A stretch of DNA of 64,000 bases. Source: Pristionchus mayeri (lineage: Eukaryota; Nematoda; Chromadorea; Rhabditida; Neodiplogasteridae). A program made the position numbers and the translations under genes. Of this stretch, positions 53,501-64,000 are shown piece by piece. The notes beneath the pieces were generated by a model. It searched no databases. It was not told where the DNA came from and saw only the letters and a list, made by a program, of their open reading frames with translations. The stretch covers positions 11,470,001 to 11,534,000 of the forward strand of contig BTRK01000004.1 of the NCBI GenBank assembly GCA_036245805.1, in the 5' to 3' direction. How positions within the stretch are numbered: position 1 is the stretch's first letter; each line of letters opens with the position of its first letter.

Positions 53501-56500
53501 AATGTTGAGATTGGGCGTTCATATAAGCATTCAGCCCCATCCACGATGGCATGCCGCTTTTCCAGAATTAGTGGCCATGCGAGAGAGATTAAATTCGCTT
53601 CCCAAAATGTATTTTCATTACCCTGCCTTAATATGAAGCAAATTGCATGACAATTATTTTGTAAAATATTTAAAAAAATGTTGAAATTGGGCGTTCATAT
53701 CTGCATTCAGCACCATCCACGATGGCATGCCGCTTGTCCAGAATTAGTGACCATGCGAGAGAGATTAAATTCGCTTCCCAAAATGTATTTTCATTGCCCT
53801 GCCTTAATATGAAGCAAATTGCATGACAATTATTTTTGTAAAATAGTAAAATGTTGAAATTGGGCGTTCATATCAGCATTCAGCACCATCCACGATGGCA
53901 TGCCGCTTTTCCAGAATTAGGGGCCATGCGAGAGAGATTAAATTCGCTTTCCAAAATGTATTTTCATTACCCTGCCTTAATATGAAGCAAATTGCACGAC
54001 AATTATTTTTGTAAAATAGTAAAATGTTGAAATTGGGCGTTCATATCAGCATTCAGCATCATCCACCATGGCCTGCCGCTTTTCTAGAATTAGGGGCCAT
54101 GCGAGAGAGATTAAATTCGTTTCCCAAAATGTATTTTCATTACCCTGCCTTAATATGAAGCAAATTGCATGACAATTATTTTGTAAAATATTTAAAAATG
54201 TTGAGATTGGGCGTTCATATAAGCATTCAGCCCCATCCACGATGGCATGCCGCTTTTCCAGAATTAGTGGCCATGCGAGAGAGATTAAATTCGCTTCCCA
54301 AAATGTATTTTCATTACCGTGCCTTAATATGAAGCAAATTGCATGACAATTATTTTTGTAAAATAGAAAAAATTTTGAAATTGGGCGTTCATATCAGCAT
54401 TCATCACCATCCACGATGGTATGCCGCTTTTCCAGAATTAGGGGCCATGCGAGAGAGATTAAATTCGCTTCCCAAAATGTATTTTCATTACCCTGTCTTA
54501 ATATGAAGCAAATTGCATGACAATTATTTTGTAAAATATTTAAAAATGTTGAAATTGGGCGTTCATATCAGCATTCAGCACCATCCACGATGGCATGCCG
54601 CTTTTCCAGAATTAGGGACCATGCGAGAGAGATTAAATTCGCTTTCCAAAATATATTTTCATTACCGTGCCTTAATATGAAGCAAATTGCATGACAATTA
54701 TTTTTGTAAAATAGAAAAAATTTTGAAATTGGGCGTTCATATCAGCATTCAGCACCATCCACGATGGTATGCCGCTTTTCCAGAATTAGGGGCCATGCGA
54801 GAGAGATTAAATTCGCTTTCCAAAATGTATTTTCATTACCCTGCCTTAATATGAAACAAATTGCACGACAATTATTTTTGTAAAATAGTAAAATGTTGAA
54901 ATTGGGCGTTCATATCAGCATTCAGCATCATCCACCATGGCCTGCCGCTTTTCCAGAATTAGGGGCCATGCGAGAGAGATTAAATTCGTTTCCCAAAATG
55001 TATTTTCATTACCCTGTCTTAATATGAAGCAAATTGCATGACAATTATTTTGTAAAATATTAAAAAATGTTGAAATTGGGCGTTCATATCAGCATTCAGC
55101 ACCATCCACGATGGCATGCCGCTTTTCCAGAATTAGGGACCATGCGAGAGAGATTAAATTCGCTTTCCAAAATATATTTTCATTACCGTGCCTTAATATG
55201 AAGCAAATTGCATGACAATTATTTTTGTAAAATAGAAAAAATGTTGAAATTGGGCGTTCATATCAGCATTCAGCACCATCCACGATGGTATGCCGCTTTT
55301 CCAGAATTAGGGGCCATGCGAGAGAGATTAAATTCGCTTTCCAAAATGTATTTTCATTACCCTGCCTTAATATGAAGCAAATTGCACGACAATTATTTTT
55401 GTAAAATAGTAAAATGTTGAAATTGGGCGTTCATATCAGCATTCAGCATCATCCACCATGGCCTGCCGCTTTTCCAGAATTAGGGGCCATGCGAGAGAGA
55501 TTAAATTCGTTTCCCAAAATGTATTTTCATTACCCTGCCTTAATATGAAGCAAATTGCATGACAATTATTTTGTAAAATATTTAAAAATGTTGAGATTGG
55601 GCGTTCATATAAGCATTCAGCCCCATCCACGATGGCATGCCGCTTTTCCAGAATTAGGGTCCATGCGAGAGAGATTAAATTCGCTTCCCAAAATGTATTT
55701 TCATTCATTACCCTGCCTTAATATGAAGCAAATTGCATGACAATTATTTTGTAAAATATTTAAAAAAATGTTGAAATTGGGCGTTCATATCAGCATTCAG
55801 CACCATCCACGATGGCATGCCGCTTTTCCAGAATTAGGGGCCATGCGAGAAAGATTCAATTCGCTTCCCAAAATGTATTTTCATTACCCTGTCTTAATAT
55901 GAAGCAAATTGCATGACAATTATTTTGTAAAATATTTAAAAATGTTGAAATTGGGCGTTCATATCAGCATTCAGCACCATCCACGATGGCATGCCGCTTT
56001 TCCAGAATTAGGGACCATGCGAGAGAGATTAAATTCGCTTTCCAAAATATATTTTCATTACCGTGCCTTAATATGAAGCAAATTGCATGACAATTATTTT
56101 TGTAAAATAGAAAAAATGTTGAAATTGGGCGTTCATATCAGCATTCAGCACCATCCACGATGGTATGCCGCTTTTCCAGAATTAGGGGCCATGCGAGAGA
56201 GATTAAATTCGTTTCCCAAAATGTATTTTCATTACCCTGCCTTAATATGAAGCAAATTGCATGACAATTATTTTGTAAAATATTTAAAAATGTTGAGATT
56301 GGGCGTTCATATAAGCATTCAGCCCCATCCACGATGGCATGCCGCTTTTCCAGAATTAGGGTCCATGCGAGAGAGATTAACTTCGCTTCCCAAAATGTAT
56401 TTTCATTCATTAACCTGCCTTAATATGAAGCAAATTGCATGACAATTATTTTGTAAAATATTTAAAAAAATGTTGAAATTGGGCGTTCATATCAGCATTC

Positions 56501-58559
56501 AGCACCATCCACGATGGCATGCCGCTTTTCCAGAATTAGGGGCCATGCGAGAAAGATTCAATTCGCTTCCCAAAATGTATTTTCATTACCCTGTCTTAAT
56601 ATGAAGCAAATTGCATGACAATTATTTTGTAAAATATTTAAAAATGTTGAAATTGGGCGTTCATATCAGCATTCAGCACCATCCACGATGGCATGCCGCT
56701 TTTCCAGAATTAGGGACCATGCGAGAGAGATTAAATTCGCTTTCCAAAATATATTTTCATTACCGTGCCTTAATATGAAGCAAATTGCATGACAATTATT
56801 TTTGTAAAATAGAAAAAATGTTGAAATTGGGCGTTCATATCAGCATTCAGCACCATCCACGATGGTATGCCGCTTTTCCAGAATTAGGGGCCATGCGAGA
56901 GAGATTAAATTCGCTTTCCAAAATGTATTTTCATTACCCTGCCTTAATATGAAGCAAATTGCACGACAATTATTTTTGTAAAATAGTAAAATGTTGAAAT
57001 TGGGCGTTCATATCAGCATTCAGCATCATCCACCATGGCCTGCCGATTTTCCAGAATTAGGGGCCATGCGAGAGAGATTAAATTCGCTTTCCAAAATGTA
57101 TTTTCATTACCCTGCCTTAATATGAAGCAAATTGCACGACAATTATTTTTGTAAAATAGTAAAATGTTGAAATTGGGCGTTCATATCAGCATTCAGCACC
57201 ATCCACGATGGCATGCCGCTTTTCCAGAATTAGGGGCCATGCGAGAGAGATTAAATTCGCTTCCCAAAATGTATTTTCATTACCCTGCCTTAATATGAAG
57301 CAAATTGCATGACAATTATTTTGTAAAATATTTTAAAAAATGTTGAAATTGGGCGTTCATATCAGCATTCAGCACCATCCACGATGGCATGCCGCTTGTC
57401 CAGAATTAGTGACCATGCGAGAGAGATTAAATTCGCTTCCCAAAATGTATTTTCATTGCCCTGCCTTAATATGAAGCAAATTGCATGACAATTATTTTTG
57501 TAAAATAGTAAAATGTTGAAATTGGGCGTTCATATCAGCATTCAGCACCATCCACGATGGCATGCCGCTTTTCCAGAATTAGGGGCCATGCGAGAGAGAT
57601 TAAATTCGCTTTCCAAAATATATTTTCATTACCGTGCCTTAATATGAAGCAAATTGCATGACAATTATTTTTGTAAAATAGAAAAAATGTTGAGATTGGG
57701 CGTTCATATAAGCATTCAGCCCCATCCACGATGGCATGCCGCTTTTCCAGAATTAGTGGCCATGCGAAAGAGATTAAATTCGCTTCCCAAAATGTATTTT
57801 CATTACCCTGCCTTAATATGAAGCAAATTGCATGACAATTATTTTGTAAAATATTTAAAAAATGTTGAAATTGGGCGTTCATATCAGCATTCAGCACCAT
57901 CCACGATGGCATGCCGCTTTTCCAGAATTAGGGTCCATGCGAGAGAGATTAAATTCGCTTCCCAAAATGTATTTTCATTCATTACCCTGCCTTAATATGA
58001 AGCAAATTGCATGACAATTATTTTGTAAAATATTTAAAAAATGTTGAAATTGGGCGTTCATATCAGCATTCAGCACCATCCACGATGGCATGCCGCTTTT
58101 CCAGAATTAGGGGCCATGCGAGAAAGATTCAATTCGCTTCCCAAAATGTATTTTCATTACCCTGTCTTAATATGAAGCAAATTGCATGACAATTATTTTG
58201 TAAAATATTAAAAAATGTTGAAATTGGGCGTTCATATCAGCATTCAGCACCATCCACGATGGCATGCCGCTTTTCCAGAATTAGGGACCATGCGAGAGAG
58301 ATTAAATTCGCTTTCCAAAATATATTTTCATTACCGTGCCTTAATATGAAGCAAATTGCATGACAATTATTTTTGTAAAATAGAAAAAATGTTGAAATTG
58401 GGCGTTCATATCAGCATTCAGCACCATCCACGATGGCATGCCGCTTTTCCAGAATTAGGGACCATGCGAGAGAGATTAAATTCGCTTTCCAAAATATATT
58501 TTCATTACCGTGCCTTAATATGAAGCAAATTGCATGACAATTATTTTTGTAAAATAGAA

Positions 58560-59644
58560 AAAATGTTGAAATTGGGCGTTCATATCAGCATTCAGCACCA
58601 TCCACGATGGTATGCCGCTTTTCCAGAATTAGGGGCCATGCGAGAGAGATTAAATTCGCTTTCCAAAATGTATTTTCATTACCCTGCCTTAATATGAAGC
58701 AAATTGCACGACAATTATTTTTGTAAAATAGTAAAATGTTGAAATTGGGCGTTCATATCAGCATTCAGCATCATCCACCATGGCCTGCCGCTTTTCCAGA
58801 ATTAGGGGCCATGCGAGAGAGATTAAATTCGTTTCCCAAAATGTATTTTCATTACCCTGCCTTAATATGAAGCAAATTGCATGACAATTATTTTGTAAAA
58901 TATTTAAAAATGTTGAGATTGGGCGTTCATATAAGCATTCAGCCCCATCCACGATGGCATGCCGCTTTTCCAGAATTAGGGTCCATGCGAGAGAGATTAA
59001 ATTCGCTTCCCAAAATGTATTTTCATTCATTACCCTGCCTTAATATGAAGCAAATTGCATGACAATTATTTTGTAAAATATTTAAAAAAATGTTGAAATT
59101 GGGAGTTCATATCAGCATTCAGCACCATCCACGATGGCATGCCGCTTTTCCAGAATTAGGGGCCATGCGAGAAAGATTCAATTCGCTTCCCAAAATGTAT
59201 TTTCATTACCCTGTCTTAATATGAAGCAAATTGCATGACAATTATTTTGTAAAATATTTAAAAATGTTGAAATTGGGCGTTCATATCAGCATTCAGCACC
59301 ATCCACGATGGCATGCCGCTTTTCCAGAATTAGGGACCATGCGAGAGAGATTAAATTCGCTTTCCAAAATATATTTTCATTACCGTGCCTTAATATGAAG
59401 CAAATTGCATGACAATTATTTTTGTAAAATAGAAAAAATTTTGAAATTGGGCGTTCATATCAGCATTCAGCACCATCCACGATGGTATGCCGCTTTTCCA
59501 GAATTAGGGGCCATGCGAGAGAGATTAAATTCGCTTTCCAAAATGTATTTTCATTACCCTGCCTTAATATGAAGCAAATTGCACGACAATTATTTTTGTA
59601 AAATAGTAAAATGTTGAAATTGGGCGTTCATATCAGCATTCAGC
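58560..59644. repeat. 6-monomer duplicated block in domain E, copy 1
   Basis: About 1.08 kb matches 59608-60692 at offset 1048 (six long monomers). Both copies share the otherwise unseen TTGGGAGTTCATATC (about 59098 and 60146), AAAGATTCAATTCG, CATTCATTACC and AAAAAATTTTGAAATT. Confidence 0.78.
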
Positions 59645-60692
59645 ACCATCCACGATGGTATGCCGCTTTTCCAGAATTAGGGGCCATGCGAGAGAGATTA
59701 AATTCGCTTTCCAAAATGTATTTTCATTACCCTGCCTTAATATGAAGCAAATTGCACGACAATTATTTTTGTAAAATAGTAAAATGTTGAAATTGGGCGT
59801 TCATATCAGCATTCAGCATCATCCACCATGGCCTGCCGCTTTTCCAGAATTAGGGGCCATGCGAGAGAGATTAAATTCGTTTCCCAAAATGTATTTTCAT
59901 TACCCTGCCTTAATATGAAGCAAATTGCATGACAATTATTTTGTAAAATATTTAAAAATGTTGAGATTGGGCGTTCATATAAGCATTCAGCCCCATCCAC
60001 GATGGCATGCCGCTTTTCCAGAATTAGGGTCCATGCGAGAGAGATTAAATTCGCTTCCCAAAATGTATTTTCATTCATTACCCTGCCTTAATATGAAGCA
60101 AATTGCATGACAATTATTTTGTAAAATATTTAAAAAAATGTTGAAATTGGGAGTTCATATCAGCATTCAGCACCATCCACGATGGCATGCCGCTTTTCCA
60201 GAATTAGGGGCCATGCGAGAAAGATTCAATTCGCTTCCCAAAATGTATTTTCATTACCCTGTCTTAATATGAAGCAAATTGCATGACAATTATTTTGTAA
60301 AATATTTAAAAATGTTGAAATTGGGCGTTCATATCAGCATTCAGCACCATCCACGATGGCATGCCGCTTTTCCAGAATTAGGGACCATGCGAGAGAGATT
60401 AAATTCGCTTTCCAAAATATATTTTCATTACCGTGCCTTAATATGAAGCAAATTGCATGACAATTATTTTTGTAAAATAGAAAAAATTTTGAAATTGGGC
60501 GTTCATATCAGCATTCAGCACCATCCACGATGGTATGCCGCTTTTCCAGAATTAGGGGCCATGCGAGAGAGATTAAATTCGCTTTCCAAAATGTATTTTC
60601 ATTACCCTGCCTTAATATGAAGCAAATTGCACGACAATTATTTTTGTAAAATAGTAAAATGTTGAAATTGGGCGTTCATATCAGCATTCAGC
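59608..60692. repeat. 6-monomer duplicated block in domain E, copy 2
   Basis: Partner of 58560-59644. The similarity ends near 60693, where a CATCATCCACCATGG monomer follows instead of CACCATCCACGATGG. Confidence 0.78.
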
Positions 60693-63659
60693 ATCATCCA
60701 CCATGGCCTGCCGCTTTTCCAGAATTAGGGGCCATGCGAGAGAGATTAAATTCGTTTCCCAAAATGTATTTTCATTACCCTGTCTTAATATGAAGCAAAT
60801 TGCATGACAATTATTTTGTAAAATATTAAAAAATGTTGAAATTGGGCGTTCATATCAGCATTCAGCACCATCCACGATGGCATGCCGCTTTTCCAGAATT
60901 AGGGACCATGCGAGAGAGATTAAATTCGCTTTCCAAAATATATTTTCATTACCGTGCCTTAATATGAAGCAAATTGCAAGACAATTATTTTTGTAAAATA
61001 GAAAAAATGTTGAAATTGGGCGTTCATATCAGCATTCAGCACCATCCACGATGGTATGCCGCTTTTCCAGAATTAGGGGCCATGCGAGAGAGATTAAATT
61101 CGCTTTCCAAAATGTATTTTCATTACCCTGCCTTAATATGAAGCAAATTGCACGACAATTATTTTTGTAAAATAGTAAAATGTTGAAATTGGGCGTTCAT
61201 ATCAGCATTCAGCATCATCCACCATGGCCTGCCGCTTTTCCAGAATTAGGGGCCATGCGAGAGAGATTAAATTCGTTTCCCAAAATGTATTTTCATTACC
61301 CTGCCTTAATATGAAGCAAATTGCATGACAATTATTTTGTAAAATATTTAAAAATGTTGAGATTGGGCGTTCATATAAGCATTCAGCCCCATCCACGATG
61401 GCATGCCGCTTTTCCAGAATTAGGGTCCATGCGAGAGAGATTAAATTCGCTTCCCAAAATGTATTTTCATTCATTACCCTGCCTTAATATGAAGCAAATT
61501 GCATGACAATTATTTTGTAAAATATTTAAAAAAATGTTGAAATTGGGCGTTCATATCAGCATTCAGCACCATCCACGATGGCATGCCGCTTTTCCAGAAT
61601 TAGGGGCCATGCGAGAAAGATTCAATTCGCTTCCCAAAATGTATTTTCATTACCCTGTCTTAATATGAAGCAAATTGCATGACAATTATTTTGTAAAATA
61701 TTTAAAAATGTTGAAATTGGGCGTTCATATCAGCATTCAGCACCATCCACGATGGCATGCCGCTTTTCCAGAATTAGGGACCATGCGAGAGAGATTAAAT
61801 TCGCTTTCCAAAATGTATTTTCATTACCCTGCCTTAATATGAAGCAAATTGCACGACAATTATTTTTGTAAAATAGTAAAATGTTGAAATTGGGCGTTCA
61901 TATCAGCATTCAGCATCATCCACCATGGCCTGCCGCTTTTCCAGAATTAGGGGCCATGCGAGAGAGATTAAATTCGTTTCCCAAAATGTATTTTCATTAC
62001 CCTGCCTTAATATGAAGCAAATTGCATGACAATTATTTTGTAAAATATTTAAAAATGTTGAGATTGGGCGTTCATATAAGCATTCAGCCCCATCCACGAT
62101 GGCATGCCGCTTTTCCAGAATTAGGGTCCATGCGAGAGAGATTAACTTCGCTTCCCAAAATGTATTTTCATTCATTAACCTGCCTTAATATGAAGCAAAT
62201 TGCATGACAATTATTTTGTAAAATATTTAAAAAAATGTTGAAATTGGGCGTTCATATCAGCATTCAGCACCATCCACGATGGCATGCCGCTTTTCCAGAA
62301 TTAGGGGCCATGCGAGAAAGATTCAATTCGCTTCCCAAAATGTATTTTCATTACCCTGTCTTAATATGAAGCAAATTGCATGACAATTATTTTGTAAAAT
62401 ATTTAAAAATGTTGAAATTGGGCGTTCATATCAGCATTCAGCACCATCCACGATGGCATGCCGCTTTTCCAGAATTAGGGACCATGCGAGAGAGATTAAA
62501 TTCGCTTTCCAAAATATATTTTCATTACCGTGCCTTAATATGAAGCAAATTGCATGACAATTATTTTTGTAAAATAGAAAAAATGTTGAAATTGGGCGTT
62601 CATATCAGCATTCAGCACCATCCACGATGGTATGCCGCTTTTCCAGAATTAGGGGCCATGCGAGAGAGATTAAATTCGCTTTCCAAAATGTATTTTCATT
62701 ACCCTGCCTTAATATGAAGCAAATTGCACGACAATTATTTTTGTAAAATAGTAAAATGTTGAAATTGGGCGTTCATATCAGCATTCAGCATCATCCACCA
62801 TGGCCTGCCGCTTTTCCAGAATTAGGGGCCATGCGAGAGAGATTAAATTCGTTTCCCAAAATGTATTTTCATTACCCTGCCTTAATATGAAGCAAATTGC
62901 ATGACAATTATTTTGTAAAATATTTTAAAATGTTGAGATTGGGCGTTCATATAAGCATTCAGCCCCATCCACGATGGCATGCCGCTTTTCCAGAATTAGG
63001 GGCCATGCGAGAGAGATTAAATTCGCTTTCCAAAATGTATTTTCATTACCCTGCCTTAATATGAAGCAAATTGCACGACAATTATTTTTGTAAAATAATA
63101 AAATGTTGAAATTGGGCGTTCATATCAGCATTCAGCATCATCCACCATGGCCTGCCGCTTTTCCAGAATTAGGGGCCATGCGAGAGAGATTAAATTCGTT
63201 TCCCAAAATGTATTTTCATTACCCTGCCTTAATATGAAGCAAATTGCATGACAATTATTTTGTAAAATATTTAAAAATGTTGAGATTGGGCGTTCATATA
63301 AGCATTCAGCCCCATCCACGATGGCATGCCGCTTTTCCAGAATTAGGGGCCATGCGAGAGAGATTAAATTCGCTTCCCAAAATGTATTTTCATTACCCTG
63401 CCTTAATATGAAGCAAATTGCATGACAATTATTTTGTAAAATATTTAAAAAATGTTGAAATTGGGCGTTCATGTCAGCATTCAGCACCATCCACGATGGC
63501 ATGCCGCTTTTCCAGAATTAGGGTCCATGCGAGAGAGATTAAATTCGCTTCCCAAAATGTATTTTCATTCATTACCCTGCCTTAATATGAAGCAAATTGC
63601 ATGACAATTATTTTGTAAAATATTTAAAAAATGTTGAAATTGGGCGTTCATATCAGCAA

Positions 63660-64000
63660 AATGTGTCTATCTAATGGATAAAAGTGTCGGAAAATGTTCG
63701 TACTTATTCCTGAAGATATCTAAAGCAAAAATGAGAAGATAATATTGACATATTTTCACCAAAAATTTAATTTGTACAGTCTCGATTAGCAAAATATCGT
63801 CAAGTTCATGCCATTATAGCCGTTAGATTGGTATTTTGGCATTCGAAAAGTGGACTTTCAAGAAATTTTACGTTTTGGATCTCAGTTTTTCGTAAATTTC
63901 AATGTGAATGTGACACCCACGAACATTACTGTCAACATAAAAGTTTCTCTAAATAATTTTCCGAACATTTTGAGCCCATTGCCACCATTCTAGCTCATCT
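63660..64000. other. Right flank, no gene recognised
   Basis: The satellite stops mid-monomer at TTCATATCAGCA and AT-rich unique sequence follows. No open frame of useful length, RNA gene or mobile-element motif is seen. Near the window end, TTTTGAGCCCATTGCCACCA loosely resembles GTTTGAGCCCCTGGCGATCA at the start of the 1121-bp unit, but the match is short and weak. Confidence 0.6.

Larger units (their letters stand above)
4243..63659. repeat. 173-bp satellite array, about 340 head-to-tail monomers
   Basis: Monomer starts (TTGAAATTGGGCG) recur every 172-174 bp over most of the array and every 173-180 bp toward the right end. The array opens inside the T-rich linker (TTATTTTTGTAAAATAG) and closes inside the next monomer at TTCATATCAGCA, so it is not a whole number of units. 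The basic length of 173 bp is not divisible by three, and frames on both strands stop within one to two monomers, which argues against coding. Monomer length is near one nucleosome plus linker. Role in the cell is inferred only: pericentromeric or centromeric heterochromatin is the usual setting for arrays like this. Confidence 0.97.
48741..63659. repeat. Satellite domain E, long-linker type
   Basis: Linkers here are often AAAATATTTAAAAATG to AAAATATTTAAAAAAATG, and monomers reach about 174-180 bp. Other marks are CCACCATGGCCTGCC, ATATAAGCATTCAGCCCC, TTGTCCAGAATTAGTGACC, AAAGATTCAATTCGC, ATTACCGTGCC and a 4-bp duplication giving CATTCATTACC. Blocks of 4, 6, 8, 9 and 12 monomers recur. The domain starts with the three inverted-insert monomers and ends at the right edge of the array. 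Confidence 0.82.

Noticed and set aside
57535..63502. 125-codon minus-strand frames at 57535-57912 and 63125-63502
   Set aside because: These are simply longer read-throughs of three linked domain-E monomers where linker indels happen to keep the frame. The two copies differ by monomer combination, and the sister monomers around them are closed.
4243..63659. CRISPR array, because of many regularly spaced repeats
   Set aside because: There are no unique spacers. The whole 173-bp period is conserved, no cas genes are present, and the sequence is eukaryotic in type.
4243..63659. Transposon origin with the 173-bp unit as a terminal or internal repeat
   Set aside because: No inverted ends, target duplication or protein motif was found. 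Sequence alone gives no link to any mobile element.
1..64000. A novel multi-gene system hidden in the window
   Set aside because: I looked at both strands outside and inside the repeats and found no gene to build one from. The unusual content is repeat structure.

Overview
The window is eukaryotic repeat DNA and I can support no protein-coding or RNA gene in it. About 59.4 kb (4243-63659) is one head-to-tail satellite array of roughly 340 copies of a monomer whose basic length is 173 bp. A clean monomer at 34208-34380 has 65 G+C of 173 (about 38% GC). The 173-bp length, the multi-monomer higher-order periods, and the many near-identical copies of the same variant combinations are typical of pericentromeric or centromeric satellites of animals or plants. 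The sequence does not let me name the species; an invertebrate animal is only a guess.

Layout. 1-830: AT-rich single-copy-looking flank with no gene seen. 831-4193: exactly three complete head-to-tail copies of a different, 1121-bp repeat, differing at only four positions that I could find. Each copy holds about eight degenerate ~66-bp sub-repeats centred on a palindromic CACCATGGTG core, then two related fold-back (MITE-like) segments with long hairpin arms. 4194-4242: a 49-bp spacer. 4243-63659: the 173-bp satellite. 63660-64000: unique flank with nothing recognised.

The satellite is a mosaic of five sequence domains: A (4.2-20.8 kb), B (20.8-29.6 kb), C (29.6-43.0 kb, the most homogeneous), D (43.0-48.7 kb) and E (48.7-63.7 kb). 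Each has its own diagnostic variants. Inside the domains, blocks of 3, 4, 6, 7 or 13 monomers are duplicated with no or almost no change: a 1945-bp match at offset 2250, a 1214-bp match at offset 1210, about 1.09 kb at offset 1039 and about 1.08 kb at offset 1048. This is the footprint of recent unequal exchange or conversion with changing register, not one fixed higher-order repeat. At the start of domain E, three monomers are enlarged to about 250 bp by an inverted piece of the same monomer, giving 55-bp hairpin arms. These are the only breaks in the head-to-tail orientation that I noticed.

Nothing here works as an operon or pathway. Open reading frames of 60-125 codons recur only because the monomer recurs. 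The basic monomer length is not a multiple of three, the frames close within one to two monomers, and they carry no recognisable domain. The most noteworthy signals are structural: the inverted monomers, the fold-back 1121-bp triplet beside the array, the domain mosaic, and short dyad symmetries in a monomer where I find no CENP-B-box-like motif.
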